The notes under the pieces are model-generated. The model had not been told where the DNA came from, searched no databases, and saw nothing but the letters and a program-made list of their open reading frames with translations. The position numbers and the translations under genes were made by a program. This document shows positions 33,683 to 42,922 of a stretch of 59,050 bases of DNA, piece after piece; position 1 is the first letter of the stretch, and every line of letters begins with the position of its first letter. Location of the stretch: NCBI GenBank assembly GCA_964390625.1, contig CAYMID010000002.1, forward strand, positions 1 to 59,050, given 5' to 3'. This stretch comes from 2-12-FULL-41-16 sp964390625. Lineage in GTDB: Bacteria; Patescibacteriota; Patescibacteriia; Magasanikbacterales; UBA922.

Positions 33683-34648
33683 ATGCTAAAAAAACAACTC
33701 GAACAATTTGGCCAGGTAAAAACAAACGAACCGCTCGCCAAACATACAACCTTTAAAATTGGCGGTCCAGCCGAGTATTTGGTGGTGGTCGAGGATACCG
33801 AAAAGTTAGTGGCGCTCCTGCAATTTGTCGATGGCGCCGGAATTCCTTATTTTATTTTGGGCGGTGGCAGTAACATGCTTGCTGGTGACGAAGGTTTTCG
33901 TGGCGTGGTCATCAAAGTTAAAACGCAAAAGACCGAAGTTCTGCCCGATGGTTTATTAGTTGACGCTGGTTGCATTACTGTAGCTGTGGCTCAATTGTCC
34001 ATGCAGCATAATTTTACTGGCTTTGAGTGGGGAGTTGGTGTGCCAGGCACAATTGGTGGGGCGGTCCGTGGTAATGCAGGGGCAATGGGTGGAGAAATGA
34101 AAGATTCGGTAGTTAGTGTAACAGTATACCGCGATGGTGAGGTGGTAGAACTCAGCGCGACTGATTGTGGTTTCGGGTATCGTGACAGCGTGTTCAAACA
34201 TGGCGGTGGAGTAGTATTGCGCGTACGCTTGCGGCTATTGCCCGTGGATACCAAAGAGGGGGCCAAAAAAGCGTTGGAATACCTGCAATATCGCAACAAA
34301 ACCCAACCGCAAGGCTATGCGTCCACGGGCTGTGTGTTCAAAAATTACGAAATAAAACCAAATGAGTGCGCGCGTGAGGCCGCTCTGCTGGCTGCCTACC
34401 CCGAGGATCACGCGAAAATTGAACAGTTTTTTGCCACCAAAAAGATTCCCGCTGGTTGGTTAGTGGAGAAAGCTGGCCAAAAAGGGGCCCGAATCGGGAA
34501 CGCAATGGTGAGTGAGCGACACGGAAATTTTGTGGTAAATACTGGTGGGGCGACGGCGACTGAAGTATTGGCTTTGGTTGAGCAGGTCAAGAACGCAGTG
34601 CACGAAACCACCGGATTTACAATCGAAGAAGAAATGCAGGTAATTTAA
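33683..34648 (+). CDS. murB: UDP-N-acetylenolpyruvoylglucosamine reductase
   Basis: FAD enzyme reducing the MurA product to UDP-MurNAc. 321 aa from the ATG at 33683. FAD domain: TTFKIGGPA, GGGSNMLAGD, GVGVPGTIGGAVRGNAGA. Active site: GYRDSVFKH and STGCVFKN, where Cys occupies the usual proton-donor Ser, plus a terminal Glu in EEEM. The YRxSxF pattern fits the type II class. Followed 16 bases later by hpf. Confidence 0.93.
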   Translation: MLKKQLEQFGQVKTNEPLAKHTTFKIGGPAEYLVVVEDTEKLVALLQFVDGAGIPYFILGGGSNMLAGDEGFRGVVIKVKTQKTEVLPDGLLVDAGCITVAVAQLSMQHNFTGFEWGVGVPGTIGGAVRGNAGAMGGEMKDSVVSVTVYRDGEVVELSATDCGFGYRDSVFKHGGGVVLRVRLRLLPVDTKEGAKKALEYLQYRNKTQPQGYASTGCVFKNYEIKPNECAREAALLAAYPEDHAKIEQFFATKKIPAGWLVEKAGQKGARIGNAMVSERHGNFVVNTGGATATEVLALVEQVKNAVHETTGFTIEEEMQVI

Positions 34649-34664
34649 TCGTAATAAAAAATAT

Positions 34665-35012
34665 ATGATAATCACGATTCATGGTACTGGGATTGAATTA
34701 ACCGAAGCGCTCAAAACATATGCGCATGACAAAGTCACGGCTTTGGAAAAATTTTTTAGCGGTGTGACCAAAGTTGAAATTGATATTGGTATGCGCTCGC
34801 ACCATCACCAAAAAGGCGAAATTTATTACGCCGAAGTCAATATGCATGTGCCTGGTAATTTAATCCGGGTCGAAAAAGAAGCAGAAGATTTATACAAAGC
34901 CATCGACAAGGTTAAGGATCATTTAAAAGTGGAACTCGAAAGTGCAGACGAAAAACGTCGCAGCAAGGATAAAAAAGCGATTCGTCAGAGCAAAGCTTAT
35001 TTGGGGGACTAA
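34665..35012 (+). CDS. hpf: Ribosome hibernation promoting factor, short form
   Basis: Binds the 30S decoding region in slow growth. 115 aa, the short HPF/RaiA size without the dimerising C-terminal domain of long HPF. Seen: ITIHGTGIELTEALKTYA at the start, the conserved EIDIGMRSHHHQ...YYAEVNMHVPG beta sheet, and the helix DLYKAIDKVKDHL. A charged tail follows (KRRSKDKKA). Probably co-transcribed with murB. Confidence 0.92.
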   Translation: MIITIHGTGIELTEALKTYAHDKVTALEKFFSGVTKVEIDIGMRSHHHQKGEIYYAEVNMHVPGNLIRVEKEAEDLYKAIDKVKDHLKVELESADEKRRSKDKKAIRQSKAYLGD

Positions 35013-35250
35013 ATGCAAAAGCAGGGGAGGACTAAAGCCGCTCGTTTTGGTGAACAATATATTCGGTGTGTTTGGAATTATGAAGACAGACAGTGGTACT
35101 ATTCAGTCGTGGATTGTATCTCTGTTTTGGTTAGCACAAAAATCCTCTTCGTTATTGGACTGATTTTAAACGTCGAGTACTCCGTCAAAGTCAATATAAA
35201 TTCCCTGGGGAAATTTACGCAAAATGCGTAAAATTGAACTTAGAATCCAG
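35013..35250 (+). pseudogene. Frameshifted BRO-N-like (phage antirepressor type) gene remnant
   Basis: Begins right after the hpf stop. The first frame gives ARFGEQYIRCVWNYEDRQW and YYSVVDCISVLVSTK, like the N-terminal BRO domain. At an A-run near 35143 the likeness moves to another frame: NPLRYWTDFKRRVLR, then SQYKFPGEIYAKCVKLNLES. Restoring one A would join them. After about 35250 no family-like sequence follows, so the gene is both shifted and truncated. The remainder up to 35391 holds a small hairpin (GGTGTC/GACACC) and nothing else I recognise. Confidence 0.62.
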
Positions 35251-35391
35251 AGTGTACAAGAAGGTGTCCTCCGACACCCTACCGGCTGACGCAATTTTGG
35301 TACTTTGGGGCCTGTTAGGTTGCCCTGGTGACCCTGCCTTTCACCGCTGGATTTTGTTTAAAATCTGCACCGCTAAGGGCCAGCACCTCCA

Positions 35392-35420
35392 TAGACAAAG
35401 GTGGAAAGAGGTGGTATAAT
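35392..35420 (+). promoter_or_regulatory. Promoter of secA
   Basis: TAGACA (35392-35397), 17 bp, perfect TATAAT (35415-35420), 27 nt before the secA ATG. Confidence 0.75.
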
Positions 35421-35447
35421 GCCGGCTGCCTGTTTTGTCTTTTTTTT

Positions 35448-38219
35448 ATGGATTTTCTCAAGAAATTGTTTGTACCGTCCCCAAAACGGGTTATGGCTAA
35501 GTACCAGGCTCGGATTGATGCTATCAACGCCCTCGAGCCAGCCATGGCAGACCTGTCTGACGAGGCCTTAAAAGCCAAAACCCAGGAATTCCGTGATCGC
35601 TTGGCCGCCGGCGAGACTATTGACCAAATTTTGCCCGAGGCCTTTGCAGCAGTACGCGAGGCGGGTAAGCGTGTGAGTAACATGCGTCATTATGATGTCC
35701 AGTTGCTGGGCGGCATGGTGCTGCACGAAGGCAAGATTGCCGAAATGCGTACTGGTGAAGGTAAAACACTGGTAGCCACTTTACCAACGTACCTGAACGC
35801 CCTTTTGGGCAAAGGTGTACACGTGGTCACGGTCAACGATTATTTGGCCAAACGTGACGCCGTGTGGATGGGTAAAATTTACCACGCCCTTGGTATGAGC
35901 GTCGGTATTATTCAGAACATGCGGGTTTCGTTTCAATATGACCAAAGTGCCGAAGAATCAGTGCGGGCCTGCAGTCGTCAAGAAGCATACCGCTGTGATA
36001 TTACGTACGGTACAAATAACGAATTTGGGTTTGATTACTTGCGCGACAACATGGTGCAGGGTTTGGAGCAAATGGTCATGCGTCCAGGGAGTGAAATGGC
36101 CTTTGCGATTGTCGACGAAGTAGACTCAATTTTAATTGACGAAGCGCGCACGCCTTTGATTATCTCTGCGCCAGCCGCTGATGCTAACGATCAATACCAT
36201 CGCTTTGCTCAACTGGTTCGTCAGTTAAGTGAAAAAAATGATTATAACGTGGACGAAAAAATGCGTAGCGCCACGCTGACCGAAGAGGGGATTAAAAAAT
36301 TTGAGCAGTGGCTCGGTGTTGCGAACATTTACGAAGAAGGTGGCATTAGCACGGTTCATCATATTGAACAAGCCCTCAAAGCCGAGGTGTTGTTTAAGCG
36401 TGACCGTGATTACATGGTAGATAATGGCGAGATTTTGATTATTGACGAATTTACGGGCCGCAAAATGGTTGGTCGTCGCTATTCCGAAGGGTTACATCAA
36501 GCCATTGAAGCCAAAGAAAATGTAACTATTCAACAAGAAAGTCAAACCCTGGCCACCATTACTTTCCAGAATTTATTCCGCATGTACGGTAAGTTGGCTG
36601 GTATGACGGGTACAGCTTCAACTGAGTCCGAAGAACTGTTCAAGATTTACCACCTGGAAGTGGTAACTATACCAACCAATCGCTCTGACCGCCGCACTGA
36701 CTTGCCTGATCGCATTTATAAAACCGAAGAGGCTAAATTTCGCGCTGTAGCCGAAAAAGTCAAAGAGTGCCGTGCCAAAAATCAGCCAATTTTAGTGGGT
36801 ACGATTTCGGTTGAAAAAAACGAACGTTTGAGCGCCTACTTAACTGCTTTGGGTATTCCACACGAGACTTTAAATGCCAAGAACCACGAACGTGAAGGTG
36901 AAATTATTGCGCAAGCCGGTCGCCCAGGGGCAGTCACCTTGGCTACCAACATGGCCGGTCGTGGTGTGGATATTAAATTAGGTGGCGAACCAGCCGTGCC
37001 TGCAGATGTGGAAACCGTGAATGCCGCGGGTGGTTTGTTTGTACTTGGTACTGAACGTCACGAATCGCGTCGCATTGATAATCAGTTGCGTGGACGTGCG
37101 GCCCGCCAGGGTGATCCAGGTATGACACAATTCTTTGTTTCGACCGAGGACGATCTCATGCGTATTTTTGCCGGTGATCGTCTGAAAAATGTCATGACTC
37201 GTTTGAATGTCCCTGAGGATATGCCAATCGAGCAGGCCATGATTACCCGCATGCTCGAAAATGCGCAAAAGAAAGTCGAAGCTCATCATTACGATACCCG
37301 CAAACATTTGCTCGAATACGATGATGTACTTAATCGTCAACGCACCGCGATCTATAATCGCCGCCGTCAAATTTTAGAAATTGCCGCTGGTAACGCCCCA
37401 GTTACGGCCGAAGTTGCGACCACTGAATCATCCGAAACTGCCGACGAAGTAATTACTGCGCCAATTGAAAAACAGTACCACAGTCTGCGCGCGATGATTG
37501 AAGATTTAATGGCCCAAGAAATTGAAACTGTAGTTTCGTATCACACTGCACCAGCAGAGAGTGATGGTGACTGGAATATTGCCGAGATTGTGCAAACCAT
37601 GCGCACGATTTTCCCACTGAGTGACGCTGAGATAGTCGAAATCAATACGATTGCGAAACGCGACACCCACAACAACGAGGGTGATGTGATTGTGCGCGAT
37701 GCCCTGGTAAAACATTTAGTGACCAAGGCTCAAGCCCACTACGACAATATGCAAGCTTCGGTGCTAACACAATCACCGACTGCCGAAGATGGTCAAAAAG
37801 TCCTCCATGAAGTTGAAAAAGCCGTGCTTTTGCGTTGTATCGATATGTTATGGGTAGATCATTTAGTGGCGATTGATTATTTGCGAGCCGGGATTGGTTT
37901 GCAAGGTTATGGCCAACGTGATCCACTCATTGAATATAAACGTCAAACATTTAGCATGTTCAACGAGCTTTTGGCCGCCATTCAAAAAGAAGTTGTGTAC
38001 ACTTTCTTTAAAGTCAACATTGGGATTCAATTGGCTCCATCAATTATGGCCAATGATGAACTCACTTTGACTGGAGCCGAAGGTGCCTCGGATCGGGCAC
38101 CTGCCACAAGTTCTGAATCGTTAACAACTTCACAATCGATTGAAGATGGCAAAATCGGCCGCAATGACCTATGTTACTGCGGTTCAGGTAAAAAATATAA
38201 AAAGTGCCACGGCAAATAA
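35448..38219 (+). CDS. secA: Preprotein translocase ATPase SecA
   Basis: Motor of the Sec export pathway. 923 aa from the ATG at 35448. NBD1 has MRTGEGKTL (Walker A) and VDEVDSILIDEARTPL (Walker B); the precursor-binding and NBD2 regions show MTGTASTE, TNMAGRGVDIKL and QLRGRAARQGDPG; the scaffold and wing domains follow; the C-terminal zinc/SecB-type tail is CYCGSGKKYKKCHG. Start of a Sec cluster with secD and secF. Own promoter, after the decayed BRO-like gene. Confidence 0.97.
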   Translation: MDFLKKLFVPSPKRVMAKYQARIDAINALEPAMADLSDEALKAKTQEFRDRLAAGETIDQILPEAFAAVREAGKRVSNMRHYDVQLLGGMVLHEGKIAEMRTGEGKTLVATLPTYLNALLGKGVHVVTVNDYLAKRDAVWMGKIYHALGMSVGIIQNMRVSFQYDQSAEESVRACSRQEAYRCDITYGTNNEFGFDYLRDNMVQGLEQMVMRPGSEMAFAIVDEVDSILIDEARTPLIISAPAADANDQYHRFAQLVRQLSEKNDYNVDEKMRSATLTEEGIKKFEQWLGVANIYEEGGISTVHHIEQALKAEVLFKRDRDYMVDNGEILIIDEFTGRKMVGRRYSEGLHQAIEAKENVTIQQESQTLATITFQNLFRMYGKLAGMTGTASTESEELFKIYHLEVVTIPTNRSDRRTDLPDRIYKTEEAKFRAVAEKVKECRAKNQPILVGTISVEKNERLSAYLTALGIPHETLNAKNHEREGEIIAQAGRPGAVTLATNMAGRGVDIKLGGEPAVPADVETVNAAGGLFVLGTERHESRRIDNQLRGRAARQGDPGMTQFFVSTEDDLMRIFAGDRLKNVMTRLNVPEDMPIEQAMITRMLENAQKKVEAHHYDTRKHLLEYDDVLNRQRTAIYNRRRQILEIAAGNAPVTAEVATTESSETADEVITAPIEKQYHSLRAMIEDLMAQEIETVVSYHTAPAESDGDWNIAEIVQTMRTIFPLSDAEIVEINTIAKRDTHNNEGDVIVRDALVKHLVTKAQAHYDNMQASVLTQSPTAEDGQKVLHEVEKAVLLRCIDMLWVDHLVAIDYLRAGIGLQGYGQRDPLIEYKRQTFSMFNELLAAIQKEVVYTFFKVNIGIQLAPSIMANDELTLTGAEGASDRAPATSSESLTTSQSIEDGKIGRNDLCYCGSGKKYKKCHGK

Positions 38220-38226
38220 AACACTC

Positions 38227-38256
38227 TTGACTAGGGTATAGGCGATAGTTTACACT
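38227..38256 (+). promoter_or_regulatory. Possible promoter of secDF
   Basis: TTGACT (38227-38232), 18 bp, TACACT (38251-38256), 11 nt before the secD ATG. Confidence 0.5.
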
Positions 38257-38267
38257 TAGGCCCAACT

Positions 38268-40319
38268 ATGAAAAATCAAACCCCAACCAATAAAACTCGT
38301 TCAGCTCTTCGTTGGAGCGTAGCCGGTATCGTCGGTTTATTCATTGTGTCTCTTGGATTTGTGATTCCAGAGCCATTTAACAAAGGAATTGAGCAATTAA
38401 ACACCAAATTCGGTGTTGGTTTGCCAACAGTTCCAGTACACCCATTCCGCCTTGGTCTTGACCTTCGTGGTGGGGTACAACTGGTTTACCAAGCCAATGT
38501 TAAAGATATTCCTGCCGGTGAACAGGGCGCGGCTGTGGAAGGTGTGCGCGATGTAATTGAACGCCGTGTGAATGGTATGGGTGTTGGTGAACCTGTGGTG
38601 CAAACCTCACAAGTTGAAGACATCTACCGAATTAACGTCGAGTTACCTGGCGTGACCGATGTTGCTCAGGCCATTAAAATGATCGGTGAAACACCAATTT
38701 TAGAATTTAAAGAACGTAACACTGAACCAGCCCGTGATTTAACTGAACAAGAAAAGAAAGATTTAACCGCTTTCAACGCAGAGGCCAAAAAGCAAGCCAC
38801 GGCGACTTTGGTACGTTTAAAGAAAAATGAAAGTTTTGACACCTTGGCTACAGAATTATCACAAGACGAAATTAGCAAGAACAATCGCGGATACATGGGT
38901 TTTATTAGTAGTCAGTCAATTTACCCAACATTGTATAATTGGGCCAAAATCAGCAAAGAGGGCACAATTAGTCAGACTGTTGTCGAAAGTGCAGAGGGCT
39001 ATAATTTACTTAAACGTGGAGCCGAGCGCACTGGTGTGTCCGAAGTTAAGGCAAGTCATATTTTGATTTGTTATTTAGGTGCAAAAGGTTGTGATGCTAC
39101 CATGGCCAAGGATGAAGCACGTGCCAAGGCCAAGCAAATTTATGATCAAGCTAATGCCAATAATTTTGCTGAGTTAGCCAAAGAGAATACTACGGATCCA
39201 TCGGGAAAAACAACGGGTGGTGACTTAGGTTGGTTTACTACCAGCACTATGGTACCTGAATTTGCTCAAGCAGTCAGTTCGGCTAAAAAGGGCGATATCA
39301 TTGGACCTGTTGAAACAGCCTTTGGTTTTCACATAATTTACAAACAAGATGAGCGGGTAACTTCTGAGTATGAAATCTCCCGTATTTTGTTTAAAACCAA
39401 AACAGCCACCGACATTGTACCTACTCCAGAAGAGTGGAAAAATACTGGTTTATCAGGTAAGCAATTACAACGGGCCGAGGTAACAACTGATCCGAAGACT
39501 GGCGCCGTCATGGTTTCGATTCGCTTTAATGCCGAGGGGACTGAATTATTTAAGCAAATTACTACGCGTAACTTGCAAAAGCCAGTTGCTATTTTCCTGG
39601 ATGGCCAGCCAATTAGCGTGCCAAATGTAAATAGCGTAATTAGTGATGGTAATGCAGTAATTACTGGCAGTTTCACTTTGAGCGAAGCACGTTTGTTGGC
39701 GCAGCGGTTGAACGCCGGTGCTTTACCAGTGCCAGTTGAGCTTGTCTCGCGTCAAGGAGTTGAGGCAAGCTTGGGTGCAGATTCGTTGGCACGCAGTATT
39801 CAGGCGGGTATTTACGGTGCGATTTTAATTGCGATCTTCATGATCGCAGTGTATCGCTTGCCAGGTTTGTTGTCGGCAATCACTCTTGGTTTATACATTG
39901 TGATTACCTTGGCCATGTTTAAGTTGCTTGGCATCACCGTGACTTTGGCTGGTATTGCCGGTTTCATTATGTCGATGGGTGTGGCTGTAGATGCGAACGT
40001 TCTTATTTTTGAACGCTTGAAGGAAGAATTGCAGCGCGGTAAAAGTCTCAAATCGGCGGTAGAAGAAGGCTTTATGCGTGCCTGGACATCTATTCGCGAT
40101 GGTAACTCGTCAACAGTGATCACTTGTTTATTCTTGATTTGGCTAGGTACTAGCTTTGTTAAGGGTTTTGCGGTGACATTAATCCTTGGTATTGCTGTCA
40201 GTTTGTTTACCGCAATTACGATTACTCGTGTCTTGCTGCGTTTTATAGCACCATGGTTTGATAAACAAACGTGGTTATTCCCTGGGTATACAACCAAGGG
40301 AAACCAATCCCAAAAATAA
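38268..40319 (+). CDS. secD: SecD with inserted parvulin (PpiC-type) domains
   Basis: Proton-driven export accessory subunit, here 683 aa. TM1 is at about 15-33, followed by HPFRLGLDLRGGVQLVYQ and P1 subdomain GETPILEF (to about 150). Then an insertion: 180-250 looks like the C-terminal half of a parvulin domain, and 260-360 like a complete one (VKASHILI, FAELAKENTTDPSG, GGDLGWF, FGFHIIY). SecD resumes at about 366 (EYEISRILFK, NTGLSGKQL), with the C-terminal membrane domain holding SMGVAVDANVLIFER. The insert would sit outside the membrane, placing a prolyl isomerase in the translocon (inference). secF follows one base on. Confidence 0.93.
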   Translation: MKNQTPTNKTRSALRWSVAGIVGLFIVSLGFVIPEPFNKGIEQLNTKFGVGLPTVPVHPFRLGLDLRGGVQLVYQANVKDIPAGEQGAAVEGVRDVIERRVNGMGVGEPVVQTSQVEDIYRINVELPGVTDVAQAIKMIGETPILEFKERNTEPARDLTEQEKKDLTAFNAEAKKQATATLVRLKKNESFDTLATELSQDEISKNNRGYMGFISSQSIYPTLYNWAKISKEGTISQTVVESAEGYNLLKRGAERTGVSEVKASHILICYLGAKGCDATMAKDEARAKAKQIYDQANANNFAELAKENTTDPSGKTTGGDLGWFTTSTMVPEFAQAVSSAKKGDIIGPVETAFGFHIIYKQDERVTSEYEISRILFKTKTATDIVPTPEEWKNTGLSGKQLQRAEVTTDPKTGAVMVSIRFNAEGTELFKQITTRNLQKPVAIFLDGQPISVPNVNSVISDGNAVITGSFTLSEARLLAQRLNAGALPVPVELVSRQGVEASLGADSLARSIQAGIYGAILIAIFMIAVYRLPGLLSAITLGLYIVITLAMFKLLGITVTLAGIAGFIMSMGVAVDANVLIFERLKEELQRGKSLKSAVEEGFMRAWTSIRDGNSSTVITCLFLIWLGTSFVKGFAVTLILGIAVSLFTAITITRVLLRFIAPWFDKQTWLFPGYTTKGNQSQK

Positions 40320-40320
40320 T

Positions 40321-41238
40321 ATGATGAATTTTATCAATAAACGCCGCTGGTATTTTGCTATTTCGGGAACACTAGTTGGTATTAGCGTGGCTGCCCTTAT
40401 TGTGTGGGGTCTCAAACCAAATATTGATTTTACAGGAGGCTCACTGGTTGAATTTGAATTTAATGGCAGTCGTCCAACTCTGGAAGAGATGCAGGGCACA
40501 GTTGCAAAGGCACAAGTTGGTGAAGGGGTTGTGCAGCCAACGGCTGGCGCAAGTATTATTGTGAAGTTACCATACATTGATGAAGTGGCACACCAGCGTT
40601 TGTTGACGACTGTACGTGGTGATTACGAAAAAAACGGCACACAGGTTTTGGAAAAAAGAATTGAGACTGTAGGGCCATCGGTAAGTGCTACTATCAAAAA
40701 ACGTGCTTGGTCAGCTGGTACCATGGTTGTGGCTGCAATCATTGCCTTTATCGCTCTTGCTTTCCGTAAAGTTTCCAATCCAGTAGCGTCATGGAAATTT
40801 GGCGTGGCCGCCGTGGTCTCGTTGTTACACGATGTCTTGATTACCATGGGTGTGTTTGCTTTTCTGGGGCATTTTCATGGCGTCCAGGTTGATATTCCAT
40901 TTGTGGTAGCCCTGCTGACTATTTTCGGATATTCAGTTAACGATACTATTGTGGTCTTCGACCGTATTCGCGAAAATTTATTGCGCCGAACTGGTAGCAA
41001 CTTTGCCGAAACTACAGAAAATGCAATTAAACAAACAGTGTGGCGTTCACTCAACACTTCCTTAACGGTGTTGACTGCCTTGGCTTGTTTGTTTATCTTT
41101 GGTGGTGAATCGGTTAAATACTTCTCGCTGGCCTTGTTTATCGGTATTTTCTTTGGAACGTATTCCTCGATCTTTTTGGCCAGCCCACTCCTGGTGTCGT
41201 GGGAAGCCTATGATCGCAAACGCAGCGCCCGTAAATAA
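40321..41238 (+). CDS. secF: Protein-export membrane protein SecF
   Basis: Partner of SecD. 305 aa from ATG at 40321. TM1, then the P1 domain with NIDFTGGSLVEFEF, KRIETVGPSVS, then five more helices with FGYSVNDTIVVFDRIREN and TSLTVLTALACLFIFGG. No ribosome site before the start, one base after secD, so translation is coupled. A terminator follows. Confidence 0.95.
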   Translation: MMNFINKRRWYFAISGTLVGISVAALIVWGLKPNIDFTGGSLVEFEFNGSRPTLEEMQGTVAKAQVGEGVVQPTAGASIIVKLPYIDEVAHQRLLTTVRGDYEKNGTQVLEKRIETVGPSVSATIKKRAWSAGTMVVAAIIAFIALAFRKVSNPVASWKFGVAAVVSLLHDVLITMGVFAFLGHFHGVQVDIPFVVALLTIFGYSVNDTIVVFDRIRENLLRRTGSNFAETTENAIKQTVWRSLNTSLTVLTALACLFIFGGESVKYFSLALFIGIFFGTYSSIFLASPLLVSWEAYDRKRSARK

Positions 41239-41253
41239 TTAATTAAAAACATC

Positions 41254-41280
41254 AAACCCCCGTCTAGGGGGTTTTTGTTT
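41254..41280 (+). terminator. Intrinsic terminator after secF
   Basis: AAACCCCC (41254-41261), loop GTCTA, GGGGGTTT (41267-41274), then T-rich sequence. Confidence 0.88.
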
Positions 41281-41284
41281 TTTG

Positions 41285-41293
41285 TGGTATACT
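41285..41293 (+). promoter_or_regulatory. Extended -10 promoter
   Basis: TGG directly before TATACT (41288-41293), 19 nt upstream of the small membrane gene. No good -35 because the region is the preceding terminator. Confidence 0.55.
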
Positions 41294-41312
41294 GTGGTTA
41301 CTACTTTTACCT

Positions 41313-41477
41313 ATGTCCGAAAATTTATTGCGTCACCTTATTGCATTGTCAGGGACCTTGGTCTGTGCCTTGGCCTTTGTGGCTGGGTATGTTTCTGGGG
41401 TCAATACCTGGTGGTGGGCTGTATTTGTGGTTGGCTTCGTCTATTTAATCATCTTTAGGTTGTTGCAGCACCACTAG
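41313..41477 (+). CDS. Small two-helix membrane protein
   Basis: 54 aa, below the usual size cut-off. Two hydrophobic segments (HLIALSGTLVCALAFVAGYV and WWWAVFVVGFVYLIIF) linked by a short turn with both ends probably on the same side. It ends two bases before the next ATG and has its own -10, so it is probably the first gene of an operon with the ATPase-less T4SS-like protein at 41480. Function unknown; perhaps a membrane partner of that protein. Confidence 0.65.
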   Translation: MSENLLRHLIALSGTLVCALAFVAGYVSGVNTWWWAVFVVGFVYLIIFRLLQHH

Positions 41478-41479
41478 GT

Positions 41480-42877
41480 ATGCAGCTTGGCATCTTTGTC
41501 ATTGACTTTAGTTGGTTAAATGCTCTAGCAACACTCAGTGTGCTGCAGTGGATGGGCATTATTCTGGCCTTGGGTGGGTGGCTTTTTTTAGCCAAACCAC
41601 TTTTATTTGTGTTTTTTCACTTGTACGAAGATTTAAAAGTCGATTTAAATGTACACCACTGGAAATACGTGTTGCTCGCGGTGGATATTCCCGCGTTAAA
41701 TGTACAAACACCAAAAGCCGTTGAGCAAATGTTTTCGCAGCTTGCCGGTGCTTTCCATGAGCCAGATTTAAAGGACCGACTTAAAGATGGCTATAAACAG
41801 CGTTGGTTTAGTTTTGAGATTGTCAGTATCGAGGGCTACATTCAGTTTTTAATTTGGACCGAAGACGCCTTCCGTGATTTAGTTGAAGCTTCGATATATG
41901 CTCAATATCCAGACGCCACGGTCGTGGAAGTGGAGGATTATGTGAGTAGCGTGCCAGATAAATTTCCTAATGCTAACACTGATATTTGGATTAGTGATTT
42001 TGGTCTTGCCGAAGATAGCGCCTATCCAATCCGCAGTTATCGCGAATTTGAACATGCCATTTCCAAAGATACTGTGCTCAAAGACCCAATGGGTACATTT
42101 TTGGAAAGTTTTAGTCGTTTAGGTCCGGGTGAGCAAATGTGGTTCCAAATTTTAGTTGAGCCAATTAGTAATCATTGGAAAGAGGAAGCCATCCATAAAA
42201 TTAAAGAAGTGATTGGCGAAAAACCACATGCGGCCGAAGACCATTTGGGTGATAAGGTAACCAAAGCTTCCATGAAGTTGCTGGAACGAATTGGCGACGA
42301 AGTTTTTAATCGTGAAGCTGGTGAAGCACATGGAGAGGAGCATGCAGGACCACCAAACCAGCTGCAGTACATGACTCCAGGGATGAGTAAGCTGGTTGAA
42401 GCAATGGAATTAAAAATTGCGAAACTTGGTCTTAAAACCAAAATTCGTGGAGCCTACATTGCACCTAAGTCGGTATTTAATCCGCGTCGAGGGGTCAATG
42501 CCATGGTGGGGGCGCTTAATCAATACAATATTCCGAGTGCCAACTCCATTGTACCAACCTATGGCGGCACCAGTAATAGCAAAAAAGGGTTGAGAAAGAA
42601 GAATGTTTTGATTAAAGCGTACAAGAAACGTAAAATGTCGGCTGGTGGCAAGACATGCGTTTTGAATATTGAAGAATTGGCCACAATTTGGCACTTCCCA
42701 ATGTCGCACGTTAAGACGCCAAATGTACAAAAGGCGGCCAGTAAACAGGCCGAACCACCGACTGGGCTGCCGTTGGAACGCATTATTCCAAATTTACCGA
42801 CTGATAATGATTCGGTCGGAGGTGAAAACGAACGCACTTTCACCACTGATTCGGGCGATATTGTCCGCTACGAGTAG
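41480..42877 (+). CDS. ATPase-less relative of the TraD/VirB4-like protein at 48516-51026
   Basis: 465 aa. An N-terminal membrane segment (around 18-40) is followed by a long soluble part. Near its C-terminus it reads LNIEELATIWHFPMSH ... PNVQK ... EPPTGLP, matching LNTEEMSGLWHLPLHS ... PNIKW ... APPANLP in the 836-aa ATPase, where the Walker A domain then begins. Here the protein stops instead. So it corresponds to the N-terminal, non-ATPase half of that protein. A role as structural partner in a DNA- or protein-transfer machine is inferred. No catalytic motif seen. Confidence 0.7.
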   Translation: MQLGIFVIDFSWLNALATLSVLQWMGIILALGGWLFLAKPLLFVFFHLYEDLKVDLNVHHWKYVLLAVDIPALNVQTPKAVEQMFSQLAGAFHEPDLKDRLKDGYKQRWFSFEIVSIEGYIQFLIWTEDAFRDLVEASIYAQYPDATVVEVEDYVSSVPDKFPNANTDIWISDFGLAEDSAYPIRSYREFEHAISKDTVLKDPMGTFLESFSRLGPGEQMWFQILVEPISNHWKEEAIHKIKEVIGEKPHAAEDHLGDKVTKASMKLLERIGDEVFNREAGEAHGEEHAGPPNQLQYMTPGMSKLVEAMELKIAKLGLKTKIRGAYIAPKSVFNPRRGVNAMVGALNQYNIPSANSIVPTYGGTSNSKKGLRKKNVLIKAYKKRKMSAGGKTCVLNIEELATIWHFPMSHVKTPNVQKAASKQAEPPTGLPLERIIPNLPTDNDSVGGENERTFTTDSGDIVRYE

Positions 42878-42884
42878 TCGACCC

Positions 42885-42913
42885 TTGATTTTTTGGCTAG
42901 GTTGCGCTATAGT
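42885..42913 (+). promoter_or_regulatory. Promoter of dus
   Basis: TTGATT (42885-42890), 17 bp, TATAGT (42908-42913); ATG 9 nt downstream, so leaderless mRNA is expected. Confidence 0.75.
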
Positions 42914-42922
42914 GCGCCCACT

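Noticed and set aside
35234..35419. Open frame of about 60 residues before secA
   Set aside because: It begins as the tail of the frameshifted BRO-like gene and then continues into sequence holding a hairpin and the secA promoter, with no protein-like pattern.
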